Positions 1-6,991 of a DNA stretch of 64,000 nt are shown here, one piece after another. Location: the NCBI GenBank assembly GCA_002361625.1, contig DETL01000021.1, forward strand, positions 1 to 64,000, read 5' to 3'. This stretch comes from Bacteroidales bacterium UBA3289. Its GTDB lineage: Bacteria; Bacteroidota; Bacteroidia; Bacteroidales; UBA932. Numbering within the stretch: the first letter of the stretch is position 1; every line of letters starts with the position of its first letter. The notes under the pieces were generated by a model. The model was not told where the DNA came from. It searched no databases and worked only from the letters and a program-made list of their open reading frames with translations. The translations under genes and the position numbers were made by a program.

Positions 1-14
1 GATGCGGGGACGCG

Positions 15-39
15 GAAAGAAAAAGGGCACGAGCCCTTT
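15..39 (-). terminator. Rho-independent terminator
   Basis: Inverted repeat AAAGGGC (22-28) / GCCCTTT (33-39) with a four-base loop. Read on the minus strand the stem is followed by TTCTTTCC, a T-rich tail. It sits just after the stop codon of the small minus-strand ORF that ends at 50, so it probably ends the transcript of the toxin-antitoxin region. Confidence 0.65.
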
Positions 40-49
40 CTCCATAGCG

Positions 50-184
50 TTACGTCACAATCTCGTATTCATCGACACCAGGGAGGAGTGCGATGCCGGT
101 TTCTTCGAGGTGAATCTGTCCGGCTGAGTCGATGAAGCGCACAGTGAAGACTTTTCCTTCGAGCCGCTTCGCCTGTCAGTCCAT
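50..184 (-). pseudogene. Small ORF interrupted by an early TGA
   Basis: An AGGAGG ribosome-binding site (194-199) lies nine bases before an ATG at 184. The frame reads Met-Asp, then TGA at 176-178, then 41 further sense codons to a TAA at 50. The downstream peptide (QAKRLEGKVFTVRF..., ending GVDEYEIVT) looks like coding sequence: balanced composition, alternating hydrophobic strands, and a terminator directly after it. The simplest reading is a 44-codon gene inactivated by one nonsense change (TGG or CGA to TGA). A sequencing error or a downstream non-ATG start is also possible. I do not recognise the family. Confidence 0.4.
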
Positions 185-353
185 TCCGCCGGTCCTCCTG
201 ATTTATGATTTCGAGTTTCCGGGCGACAATTTCATAGATTACCTGTTCGTTGCCATTGCCGTCCACGTACCTGTTGCATTTGAGACGGCCGTGGACGTGG
301 ACAATAGAGCCACAGGTGATAGAGTCGAGGTTGCAGATTCCCGGTCCGGAAAA
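69..353 (-). pseudogene. SSB/OB-fold-like remnant
   Basis: The minus-strand frame contains GSIVHVHGRLKCNRYVDGNG followed by NEQVIYEIVARKLEII. This resembles the second half of a single-stranded DNA-binding protein (the G-S-x-V-x-V-x-G-R-L strand, then a Y-x-x-E-I-V-A strand). The N-terminal half of the OB fold is missing: the frame runs back into the PIN gene without a convincing start, and the tail after about residue 50 is arginine-rich out-of-frame sequence overlapping the small ORF at 50-184. I read it as a decayed fragment; it could also be a short OB-fold protein with an alternative start. Confidence 0.35.
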
Positions 354-361
354 TGAAAGGG

Positions 362-781
362 TCAGTCAACCTTTTCAAGGATCTCAACCATTTCACGCGG
401 CGTGATGACGAACGGTTTCCGGGGAAAATGCCTCGTGTTTCCCGTAACCAAGTACGCATCCTCCTTGCTCATCTTGACCTCATAGAAAACGATGTCCTTG
501 GGGTCGGAGAAGGTTTCGTCAACGACCTTGGTACGGTCGAGGTTCAAGCCATGATCAAGAAACACCTGCAAGGCATGGTCAATGTCGGTCGGATCCAAAT
601 GGAACTTTTCCCGGGACAGTACATCGCGGTATTCCCGGATGATTTCGTCGTTAAAGACTGGAGTGATGTCTCCGGAATAAACATGGGCAATGACGACGAG
701 GGGAGGGGTTGCCAGGTTTGTCGATATCAGCGCGGAAACAAGGACATTGGTGTCGATGACCGCAAATAGTTTACTGTCCAT
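362..781 (-). CDS. PIN-domain toxin (toxin-antitoxin system)
   Basis: 139 residues, the usual length of single-domain PIN ribonucleases of the 'putative toxin component, PIN family' group (COG1569-like). The N-terminal strand FAVIDTNVLVSAL carries the first catalytic aspartate. Further acidic residues sit in the DPKDIVFYEV segment and in KEDAYLVTGNTRHF, the typical third acidic motif followed by the T-G-N/D-x-x-H-F strand. Such enzymes cleave RNA using Mg2+ held by the acidic cluster. The ATG at 781 lies 11 bases inside the upstream antitoxin gene (stop 771-773), so the two are translationally coupled. The partner is RelB-like rather than VapB-like. Confidence 0.85.
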   Translation of the reverse strand: MDSKLFAVIDTNVLVSALISTNLATPPLVVIAHVYSGDITPVFNDEIIREYRDVLSREKFHLDPTDIDHALQVFLDHGLNLDRTKVVDETFSDPKDIVFYEVKMSKEDAYLVTGNTRHFPRKPFVITPREMVEILEKVD

Positions 782-1058
782 TTCGGGATGCCGCTATCTC
801 CGTGTTAATATCCTCCAAGCTCATGTCCCCCGCACCGGAAGCCAGCGCCACCTCTCTCATTCTTTGAAAAGCCTCCCAGCCTTTCTGTCTCGTCTCGATC
901 TCCGAATCGGCCTTGATCTCGAACGGAATCCGGCGCTCGCGGACGACAGCCTTCATGAACAGGCTGAAGGCCGCACTGTTGCTGAGTCCGAACTGGTCGC
1001 AAAGGACATCGAAGTTCCTCTTCAGTTGCTCATCTACTCTGATTGTTATGGATGTCAT
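771..1058 (-). CDS. RelB/DinJ-family antitoxin
   Basis: 95 residues. The N-terminus MTSITIRVDEQLKRNFDVLCDQFGLSNSAAFSLFMKAVV is a ribbon-helix-helix DNA-binding domain of the RelB/DinJ type: a beta-strand ITIRVD, then two helices with the L-S-x-S-x-A-F-x-L-F signature. The C-terminal half (W-E-A-F-x-R-M-R-E..., ending NTEIAASRNGQ) would wrap the toxin. It precedes and overlaps the PIN toxin gene, the usual antitoxin-first order, and probably represses its own promoter at 1084-1114. Confidence 0.85.
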   Translation of the reverse strand: MTSITIRVDEQLKRNFDVLCDQFGLSNSAAFSLFMKAVVRERRIPFEIKADSEIETRQKGWEAFQRMREVALASGAGDMSLEDINTEIAASRNGQ

Positions 1059-1083
1059 GCGTCAATCGTTTTCATTTGTATTG

Positions 1084-1114
1084 CAAATATAATGCAAAAT
1101 TAATTACAAACAAA
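1084..1114 (-). promoter_or_regulatory. Bacteroidetes promoter of the antitoxin-toxin pair
   Basis: On the minus strand TTTG (1111-1114), 19-nt spacer, TATATTTG (1084-1091), matching the -33/-7 consensus TTTG-N19-TAnnTTTG. It lies 26 bases before the antitoxin ATG. Confidence 0.65.
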
Positions 1115-1394
1115 ACAATCCAGCCCAGAAGAACTCCGGTCTATGGGAATTAGTATAAGCCAACTAAGGGTGGTAGCCTGCTAGCTCTGTACGCATCAGG
1201 TACGTACACGATTCAACGTTGCAGAGAGTGAAATGGAGTCGAACTTTTACCGTAAATACAGGTGTAAAATAGGAGTAAAAATAGATGTCATTCAACGGCT
1301 ATAGGAAGATGAATTCTGGTGAAGTCGTCATTCTTCTTCATTTGAAACAGATTCTTTCTACACCTCTCTCCGCTCATTTTGAAATGTGTTGTAG
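1115..1394. other. Non-coding stretch, no gene seen
   Basis: 280 bases of AT-rich sequence without a convincing ORF or RNA gene. The part at 1230-1290 is especially AT-rich. A piece resembling a tRNA T-loop (GGAGTCGAAC near 1232) has no partner stems. It separates the toxin-antitoxin pair from a decayed nuclease gene and is consistent with a recombination scar. Confidence 0.4.
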
Positions 1395-1628
1395 TTGCTG
1401 ATTCTTGAAACTTCGGGACACGAGACCATTTGCACACTTCGGGGAAAGTTACGAACTCTGTATTATGAGGCGGCAAATAGTGAACGCACTGCGTTCACAA
1501 TTGAATTGGACACAATATACCGGACCTTGATTCAAATCACAGACGCAGACAAGAGAGAGTACTATGAACTGGCAGCGGCCAACAACGGCTGGACCGCCCG
1601 TGAGTTGGAACGGCAAAAGAACTCATAG
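1395..1628 (+). pseudogene. DUF1016 (YhcG-type PDDEXK nuclease) remnant, frameshifted
   Basis: The end of this frame, RTLIQITDADKREYYELAAA then NNGWTARELERQ, matches the end of the DUF1016 N-terminal domain (pattern: L-x-x-I-x-D-x-x-x-R-E-Y-Y-x-x-x-A-x-x-x-G-W-S-V-R-x-L-x-R). The part that should precede it, QIVNALRSQLNWTQY (family pattern Q-I-V-x-x-L-x-x-Q-L-S-W-T-H), is present in another forward frame over about 1476-1520. A one-base shift near 1520 therefore separates two matching pieces. The upstream half of the domain and the whole nuclease domain are absent. This is a truncated, frameshifted relic. Confidence 0.6.
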
Positions 1629-1658
1629 CCGACCAGGATGAGTAGACCTGTTTTATGA

Positions 1659-2171
1659 TCAAAACCGTCCGAACTGGATCCCCTGATACACTGTCTGCCA
1701 TTGGTTAATCCCGTCATCTATTTTTTGCACGGAACCGTACTGCTTATAATCGGAAGCGATAATGACTTCAACACGATAACCCCGCGGCATAAGGTTCAGA
1801 TTGGCGGGCATTGTGAAAGGGACTAACCAGCACTGGCTCTCTTCATCATATTCCCAATTAGCACCAGGCATTTTCCGAACTAAGACTTCTTCGATGGTCT
1901 TATATTCTTCCGTCAAGAACTCTTCCCCGGAGTTCTCCACTCTTATCCTGTATCCCCAGTTCCGGAAATGCTCCGGGAAGTGTGGCCCCGTGTCGATTTC
2001 CCAGATAATCATGGAATAACAAGTTCCGCCATCCCTATGAACTCCTTGACCGACCAAAACCTCTGGCACAATCGGATCATAATAGGCGGGGTTACATCCC
2101 GAGAGTATCGAAACGGCAAAAAGGGAGATGGCCAATGATTGAAAAAACCTAAACCGAAGCATAATATACAA
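1659..2171 (-). CDS. Hypothetical lipoprotein
   Basis: 170 residues. The N-terminus has a basic start, a hydrophobic stretch and a lipobox (S-I-L-S-G-C, cysteine at about 26), so it should be exported and lipid-anchored. A start three codons downstream (MLRFRFF, 2162) is equally good. The mature part is rich in aromatic residues and beta-strand-like, with no family I recognise. It is the last of a row of minus-strand genes; seven bases separate it from the acyltransferase gene upstream. Codon use is AT-richer than the rest of the window. Confidence 0.6.
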   Translation of the reverse strand: MYIMLRFRFFQSLAISLFAVSILSGCNPAYYDPIVPEVLVGQGVHRDGGTCYSMIIWEIDTGPHFPEHFRNWGYRIRVENSGEEFLTEEYKTIEEVLVRKMPGANWEYDEESQCWLVPFTMPANLNLMPRGYRVEVIIASDYKQYGSVQKIDDGINQWQTVYQGIQFGRF

Positions 2172-2178
2172 GAATCAA

Positions 2179-3249
2179 TTATCTTCCACAGATGAAAACA
2201 CAAAGTTGCGGGAAACATTTCCGCACAAATAAATAAACCAAGACGCAGAATGCGACGGTGAATATAGCTGTCAACAAAAACACGGTTGCTTCACTTAAAT
2301 GAAACGGAAGCAAGACAAGTAATGCTTGTCTGATGTTAGAAAGGGCAACAGAGTGTGTAACATAGACGAAGAAAGTGCTATCGGATAACAATGAGATAGT
2401 CCTTGCGTGCGATTCAAGAGGAAGCGCGACCAAAAGGTTTGCAAAAGCGACAGCCTCCACGATACACCACGTTGGTTTCAGTATTATGAAAGATTCGCTT
2501 TGCCGAATGAGAATCATCGGTACCAAAAGGAGTGACGATATCAACCATGATGATGTCTTCCACCTTGAAAAGGTTTCGTTCAAGTCTCTTCCTCTGATTG
2601 AGAGATAAGCACCTGCCGTATAGAAGAACACACAGGTTATCCCGATGCAGTGAAATGGTGGCCAAAGCTGCAGAAGGTACAGGATAAGTAACGCTATCAG
2701 GACGATCTTCCCTCCTTTGCGAAGCGTCCAATGAAGAAAGGGAGATAGTAAGTTAACCAACATTAAATCCCTGACAAACCAAAGTACTCGATGAAAGGGA
2801 TGGGCGGAGATCATCCGGTACCCCAGCGGATGACTGTTTTCCGTCACAATTGAATCCCACCACATACTTATTCCGCCATGATCGGAAAACCACTGACCGA
2901 CCGGAATCCATCCTTCGTCTGCGCATAGAGAAAGGCGGCATTGATGGAAATAGACGTATGCGATATAAAGCGTTGTCCAAATTAAATACGGAATCAGCAG
3001 TGTATGGACCCGCCGATACATCTTCTTCATCCATTCATCCCAGTTCCATCTCTCCAGCCCCCGGAAGAACAAGTACCCGGAAATCAGAAAGAACATTGGG
3101 ACAGCTATTGCAGGAATAACATCCGCAAACATTACTCGAATCCATTCTCCACCATGCACAAACGGCCTATTGCCTGAGTGGATGAATACCACCATTACGG
3201 CAAGGGGGAAACGGAGTCTTCTGATAAGTATGGAATCAGTGGATGACAT
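2179..3249 (-). CDS. Acyltransferase 3 family membrane protein
   Basis: 356 residues with about ten hydrophobic segments. The start (RRLRFPLAVMVVFIHSG) fits the first helix of acyltransferase-3 proteins, which carry the catalytic histidine in an F-x-H motif. The later segment PMFFLISGYLFFRG is the conserved F-x-x-S-G-Y/F-x-x helix. Family members transfer acetyl or other acyl groups to surface polysaccharide or lipid sugars. It overlaps the upstream methyltransferase gene by 14 bases (3236-3249), so they are probably co-translated. The acceptor is unknown. Confidence 0.8.
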   Translation of the reverse strand: MSSTDSILIRRLRFPLAVMVVFIHSGNRPFVHGGEWIRVMFADVIPAIAVPMFFLISGYLFFRGLERWNWDEWMKKMYRRVHTLLIPYLIWTTLYIAYVYFHQCRLSLCADEGWIPVGQWFSDHGGISMWWDSIVTENSHPLGYRMISAHPFHRVLWFVRDLMLVNLLSPFLHWTLRKGGKIVLIALLILYLLQLWPPFHCIGITCVFFYTAGAYLSIRGRDLNETFSRWKTSSWLISSLLLVPMILIRQSESFIILKPTWCIVEAVAFANLLVALPLESHARTISLLSDSTFFVYVTHSVALSNIRQALLVLLPFHLSEATVFLLTAIFTVAFCVLVYLFVRKCFPQLCVFICGR

Positions 3250-4015
3250 ACCAGCAACCTGTCGATAGCCAATTCCTCAGATACGGAATCCTGTCCAAGC
3301 CCAGCCTTAACCTCACGGGGCTGAGCCCGAACTTGGCTTTATAGTGAGGATTGACGAGCCAGAGAGTCCGGTCCAAAACAACGTAACTTGCCATCCGGCA
3401 AAGGATTTCAAATGTCTCCACAGTCATCCGTGAGCGTCGTATGTCCATCAACTCTAATATATGCTGCTCTGGTTCCCTGAACAGGCGGAGAACGCCCCGA
3501 TATACCAGCATCGGCAGTAGATGGATCCACGGGAGGACTCTGACTCCCTTCCGGACGCAGGTCTGCTGGTGGCCGCCGAACGGCATCTGCCAGGCAGGAA
3601 AGGCCAGGAATGCAACACCCTCAGGAGCCAGGAATGTATGAATCCGTTCCAGAAAACGTCCCTTGTCTTCCGGCGCAATATGCTCTATCACATCGTGGAC
3701 AAGTATTACGTCAAATGCTTTGTCCTGTTTGGGAAAATCAAAGAAATCCGCACAGAAGAAACTACCTTCAGCGCCATTCATCCGGAAATAGTTCCGCGCA
3801 TTTTCAATCTTCTTCTCGGAAAAGTCAACTCCTGTCACCTCGCAGCCAATCAGCGCAAAGGGCAAAAGATTCCCCCCTTCGCCACATCCCACTTCCAAAA
3901 CACGAGTACCATCGGCAACGGGTATGTATTGGCGGATATAATCGACGTAGAAAGCCGTCGATGTCTCCACCAATTCGTCGAAGTATTGATGCCGGTCCTG
4001 GTATCTGTTTCCCAT
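3236..4015 (-). CDS. SAM-dependent methyltransferase (class I)
   Basis: 259 residues. Residues about 38-50 hold motif I (TRVLEVGCGEGGNLLPFALI), followed by the acidic strand VTGVDFSEKKIENAR, SFFCADFFDF, and the post-motif strand FDVILVHDVIEHI. This is the Methyltransf_11/25 order. The long C-terminal part suggests a small-molecule or glycan-linked substrate rather than DNA. It is the first gene of a group with the acyltransferase and lipoprotein, which suggests decoration of a surface glycan (inference). A copy of the motif found in front of the ECF-barrel gene lies 32 bases before its ATG. Confidence 0.8.
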   Translation of the reverse strand: MGNRYQDRHQYFDELVETSTAFYVDYIRQYIPVADGTRVLEVGCGEGGNLLPFALIGCEVTGVDFSEKKIENARNYFRMNGAEGSFFCADFFDFPKQDKAFDVILVHDVIEHIAPEDKGRFLERIHTFLAPEGVAFLAFPAWQMPFGGHQQTCVRKGVRVLPWIHLLPMLVYRGVLRLFREPEQHILELMDIRRSRMTVETFEILCRMASYVVLDRTLWLVNPHYKAKFGLSPVRLRLGLDRIPYLRNWLSTGCWYVIH

Positions 4016-4046
4016 CAGGCCTGTTTTCCTATTAGACTGACCGGAT

Positions 4047-4062
4047 GGGTAAATACTGCGTG
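4047..4062 (-). promoter_or_regulatory. Possible ECF-sigma target motif, copy 2
   Basis: Minus-strand CACGCAGTATTTACCC between the stop of the ECF-barrel gene and the start of the methyltransferase gene. The same sequence with one extra T (CACGCAGTATTTTACCC) is upstream of the ECF-barrel gene itself at 5805-5821. Similar distance to the two start codons (32 and 37 bases) suggests a promoter element rather than chance. Confidence 0.5.
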
Positions 4063-4064
4063 CC

Positions 4065-5768
4065 TTAGAATGTCAGTCGTACGCCAAACGGTACAGCAAA
4101 TTCGACGGGTTGAACCTGTCTGATTGTCTGAACGCCACCTCCGGTATCGAAATAATATCGAACCTGCGGCTCTACATACAGGCCCATCCAAGGGGTAAGA
4201 TTATACTGAACCCCGATGCCTACACCCGCAGACCACTGAACAGGAGCTTTTAACTGCAATGTGTTCTGATAAGTGTAGGCCACTCCGTTGTGGTGCTCAC
4301 TGTTCAGGATTCCGGCAACCGGAATCTCCATCTTGCCGAAAGCAGATGCATTCAGGTTCAGATTGCCCTTTGACCAGACCGTATAGGATAGACCGAGAGG
4401 GACACCCAGATAATGGATGGTCTGCTGATTCTTGATATACAACGTATCTCGGCCAATGGAATGAGTAGAACGTAACCGAGTATATTCCAGACCTGTCAGT
4501 ACGCTCCAGCGGTCATTCAAGCCGATATTGGCGCTGAGGCCCAGCGTAAACGGCTTTTCATATTCGGCCTTCTCTTCTACAGGCTTCGGATTCGGATCCA
4601 TTACGTCCGGTACTGCCAGCCTTTCCGCAATATGGAGGAGCGAGTTGTAGTAAGCGAGCGAATCGCCGGTGCTGTAATGGCCTTCCATGGACTGTACTGC
4701 CGTGAGGAAGTCATCCCAAGAGGAGACCCTCGTGTCCGGAGCCAGGATGTAGGACGATGCTTGTGCCAGGATACCGGAACCCATCACAATCGGGCTGCTT
4801 CCGGCAATAGCGCTGGGCAGTGCCGAAATGGAAGGCAGAAGTCCAAGGATATTCTTACGCGCCGTTGTTCTGGTTTCGGCCAGCAGTGGCTGGTTGAACT
4901 CTGCCGCCTGTCGCTCTTGCTTTCTGATCCTGAATTTCTGTCCGGATGCTCTGAGTGAAACGGACGGGATAGAAAGAGGACGAATGTCAATAGGAGCCAG
5001 CCTCTCGCGTATTATGGAAGAATCGGTCTTCGTCAGCGTTGTATCATTGGCGCTGATTGCTGCCATTTGGGGACTCTCTATCAAGGAAGGAGTCTCGGGA
5101 GCCGACAACGAATCCACCGGCAGTACCACATGGACACTGTCTTCGGCGGGCGTCATGGCCACAGGACCATTCTGTCCCGGCATGGACTCCGTCTCTTTAT
5201 GCAGCAGGAGTGGAGTGACAATCAGGGCTATCAAGGCAAGGAGTGCCAGCCAATACCGTTTCAACTCCTTCTGTAGTACCTGTCTTGCCCTGAAAAGATT
5301 GGATGAGGATGACTTCTCTCCGATATGCAGCAGCGCCCCGATTTCCTTATGCGAAAGCCCCTCCAGAACGGACAGGCGGAACACCTTCCCATACTGTTCC
5401 GGCAGGCGTTCAATCAGTGCCACCAAATCATCGTACGGCGGGACGGGATACATGGTCTCTTCCGGGACATCCTCTATGTCGATGTCTTCCTCCGGATGTG
5501 TGAAATGCTGGCTCTCCTTGAGATAATCAATAGCAAGGTTCTTCACGATGACCCCCATCCAGGCTTCCAGCTTTTCCGGATTCCTAAGTTGGCCGATAGA
5601 GGACAAGATTACAACAAAAGCGTCATGCAACAGGTCTTCCGCCACCTCCTGGGAATCCACATAGTGCCGACATATCCCCATAAGTTTGCCGGAATAGCCC
5701 CGATAGAGGGCCTCCGCCGATGCGGGGTCCCCACGTTTGCAGCCATCCACGAGTTGTCGCTTGTCCAT
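4065..5768 (-). CDS. ECF sigma factor fused to transmembrane helix and outer-membrane beta-barrel
   Basis: 567 residues in one uninterrupted frame. Residues 10-85 are sigma region 2 (AEDLLHDAFVVILSSIGQLR, then W-x-x-x-I-V-K-N-L-A-I-D-Y-L). Residues 112-165 are region 4 (LPEQYGKVFRLSVLEGLSHK, E-I-G-x-x-L-x-I, S-S-N-L-F-R-A-R). Residues 172-189 are one strongly hydrophobic helix directly after region 4. Residues 200-390 are Ser/Pro/Ala-rich, low in complexity. Residues about 405-567 alternate like an eight-stranded outer-membrane beta-barrel and end in L-T-F, the terminal aromatic expected of such proteins. In Bacteroidales the sigma gene and a TM-barrel protein are normally separate; here they form one polypeptide. 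A cytoplasmic sigma domain tied to a periplasm-facing barrel would need proteolytic release or would act as a membrane-held regulator. A missed stop or sequencing-caused join cannot be excluded. Confidence 0.75.
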   Translation of the reverse strand: MDKRQLVDGCKRGDPASAEALYRGYSGKLMGICRHYVDSQEVAEDLLHDAFVVILSSIGQLRNPEKLEAWMGVIVKNLAIDYLKESQHFTHPEEDIDIEDVPEETMYPVPPYDDLVALIERLPEQYGKVFRLSVLEGLSHKEIGALLHIGEKSSSSNLFRARQVLQKELKRYWLALLALIALIVTPLLLHKETESMPGQNGPVAMTPAEDSVHVVLPVDSLSAPETPSLIESPQMAAISANDTTLTKTDSSIIRERLAPIDIRPLSIPSVSLRASGQKFRIRKQERQAAEFNQPLLAETRTTARKNILGLLPSISALPSAIAGSSPIVMGSGILAQASSYILAPDTRVSSWDDFLTAVQSMEGHYSTGDSLAYYNSLLHIAERLAVPDVMDPNPKPVEEKAEYEKPFTLGLSANIGLNDRWSVLTGLEYTRLRSTHSIGRDTLYIKNQQTIHYLGVPLGLSYTVWSKGNLNLNASAFGKMEIPVAGILNSEHHNGVAYTYQNTLQLKAPVQWSAGVGIGVQYNLTPWMGLYVEPQVRYYFDTGGGVQTIRQVQPVEFAVPFGVRLTF

Positions 5769-5804
5769 ATAGTTCGCGGCTTATTCTATATAAAGACCGC
5801 AAAA

Positions 5805-5821
5805 GGGTAAAATACTGCGTG
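5805..5821 (-). promoter_or_regulatory. Possible ECF-sigma target motif, copy 1
   Basis: Minus-strand CACGCAGTATTTTACCC, 37 bases before the ATG of the ECF-barrel gene. It matches the motif at 4047-4062 except for one T. No standard TTTG/TAnnTTTG pair is seen here, which fits recognition by an alternative sigma factor, perhaps the one encoded downstream (autoregulation, inferred). Confidence 0.5.
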
Positions 5822-6225
5822 GAAGAACCATAATTATTCCTTACCGAATTGATGAACCAGTCTCCACGCGGTCGGGATCCCCGAAGGTGATTCTGTTTTT
5901 GATAGCGTGGCTGCATTTGCGGCAAAAGGGAGATGTACTCGATGTACATGTCTCGCTTGTACATCGACATGCGCGCCTCGCGGCGATTTCCCGTACAAGT
6001 CTCCAGAATTCCAGCCGATATCGGCACAATCCGCGAGACTTGTACATAGAATCATCGTTCCACGGACGTTTCCCTGCACAAGCCAGACTTTACGATGAGC
6101 GCACGATGACCGCACGAGGTCCGCACCACCCTCCTACCGCCCGTACAGGTCCATCGGCAGGACCCATACGAACAGTGGTCACATGAGACCTGCGGAGTTA
6201 TTATTTTCGTGACAATACTGCACGA
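5822..6225. other. Non-coding stretch with inverted TTGTAC motifs
   Basis: 404 bases without a credible gene; the short ORFs here are arginine/cysteine-rich noise. It contains a perfect 11-bp inverted repeat, GTACAAGTCTC (5993-6003) and GAGACTTGTAC (6035-6045). A related TCGCTTGTACAT lies at about 5953-5964 and GATGTACATG at 5941-5950. These may be operator half-sites for an unknown regulator or a remnant of a mobile element end. Confidence 0.4.
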
Positions 6226-6972
6226 TCACTTGCCGATCAGCTTCAGGAACCGCTGGGCGTTCATCTGCTCGTTGGTGATGTAATCGCCATCATGGAAGAC
6301 CGCATAGGTCGTGATGGGCGTGGGAGCATTCTGCGCTTCCTCCCTGCTTTGCAAATGAATGGCCTTGAAAGGGATGCCATTCTCCTGGGCAACAGCGTCG
6401 ATAATAGGAATGTACTTGCCGTTGAACGGACATTGACTGGTGTAGAACAGCACATAGCCGGGCTCGTCGATGCGTGGATGCCGAGCGCAATCCTTGAACC
6501 TGGGGGCGACGGCATCCTTTGCGAAAGGCATGTACCACAACTGGATTCCGTTATCGGCCTGGTCGCAGACGGAAAACCCCTTATGCTTCAGAAACCGGGG
6601 ATCGGACAGGAACGGCTTCTTTTTAGCCGATGACAGGATGCAAAGCCCTTTTTTCCCCTGGGCTACGCTGTCCTTGATGCAAGCATCCAGCAAATCGTTC
6701 GAATACCCGTGCCCCTTGAAGGAACCGGAGACCCAGAGGCAGTCGATGTACATGTATCCATCGGCCAGGATGGGATTCCAGGCATTCTCGGCGGGAATGT
6801 ACTCGATGAAGCACTTGCCGCGTTCCACGCTCTTGAGGAACACGAGCCCGTCATCAAAACGCTTGGAAAGCCAGTCCTTCTTGGAAGCAACCTGCACATC
6901 GTTATTATTGGAAATGGCGCAGCAGATATGCTCCTTTTCCAGATTCTCTTTCGTTACCCTGATGTATTCCAT
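6226..6972 (-). CDS. GNAT acetyltransferase with YoaP-type C-terminal domain
   Basis: 248 residues. Residues about 60-130 form a GNAT fold: core strand YMYIDCLWVSGSFKGHGYSN, in which the V/G-x-x-G-x-G/A loop binds acetyl-CoA, then LLDACIKDSVAQGKKGLCIL. The C-terminal 90 residues (GYVLFYTSQCPFNGKYIP, ending in the YITNEQMNAQRFLKLI region) match the YoaP-like domain found after GNAT in many Firmicutes and Bacteroidetes; its Cys-Pro motif resembles a thioredoxin-like site. The acetylated substrate is not known. It stands alone between a non-coding stretch and the methyltransferase-like gene upstream. Confidence 0.8.
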   Translation of the reverse strand: MEYIRVTKENLEKEHICCAISNNNDVQVASKKDWLSKRFDDGLVFLKSVERGKCFIEYIPAENAWNPILADGYMYIDCLWVSGSFKGHGYSNDLLDACIKDSVAQGKKGLCILSSAKKKPFLSDPRFLKHKGFSVCDQADNGIQLWYMPFAKDAVAPRFKDCARHPRIDEPGYVLFYTSQCPFNGKYIPIIDAVAQENGIPFKAIHLQSREEAQNAPTPITTYAVFHDGDYITNEQMNAQRFLKLIGK

Positions 6973-6991
6973 GACTTGACAAATGCTGAAT

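Noticed and set aside
1225..1260. tRNA-like GGAGTCGAAC sequence
   Set aside because: No acceptor, D or anticodon stems can be formed around it.
5834..6186. Several short ORFs in both directions between the sigma-barrel and GNAT genes
   Set aside because: They overlap each other, are rich in Cys, Arg, Ser and His, and have no start signal or family resemblance.
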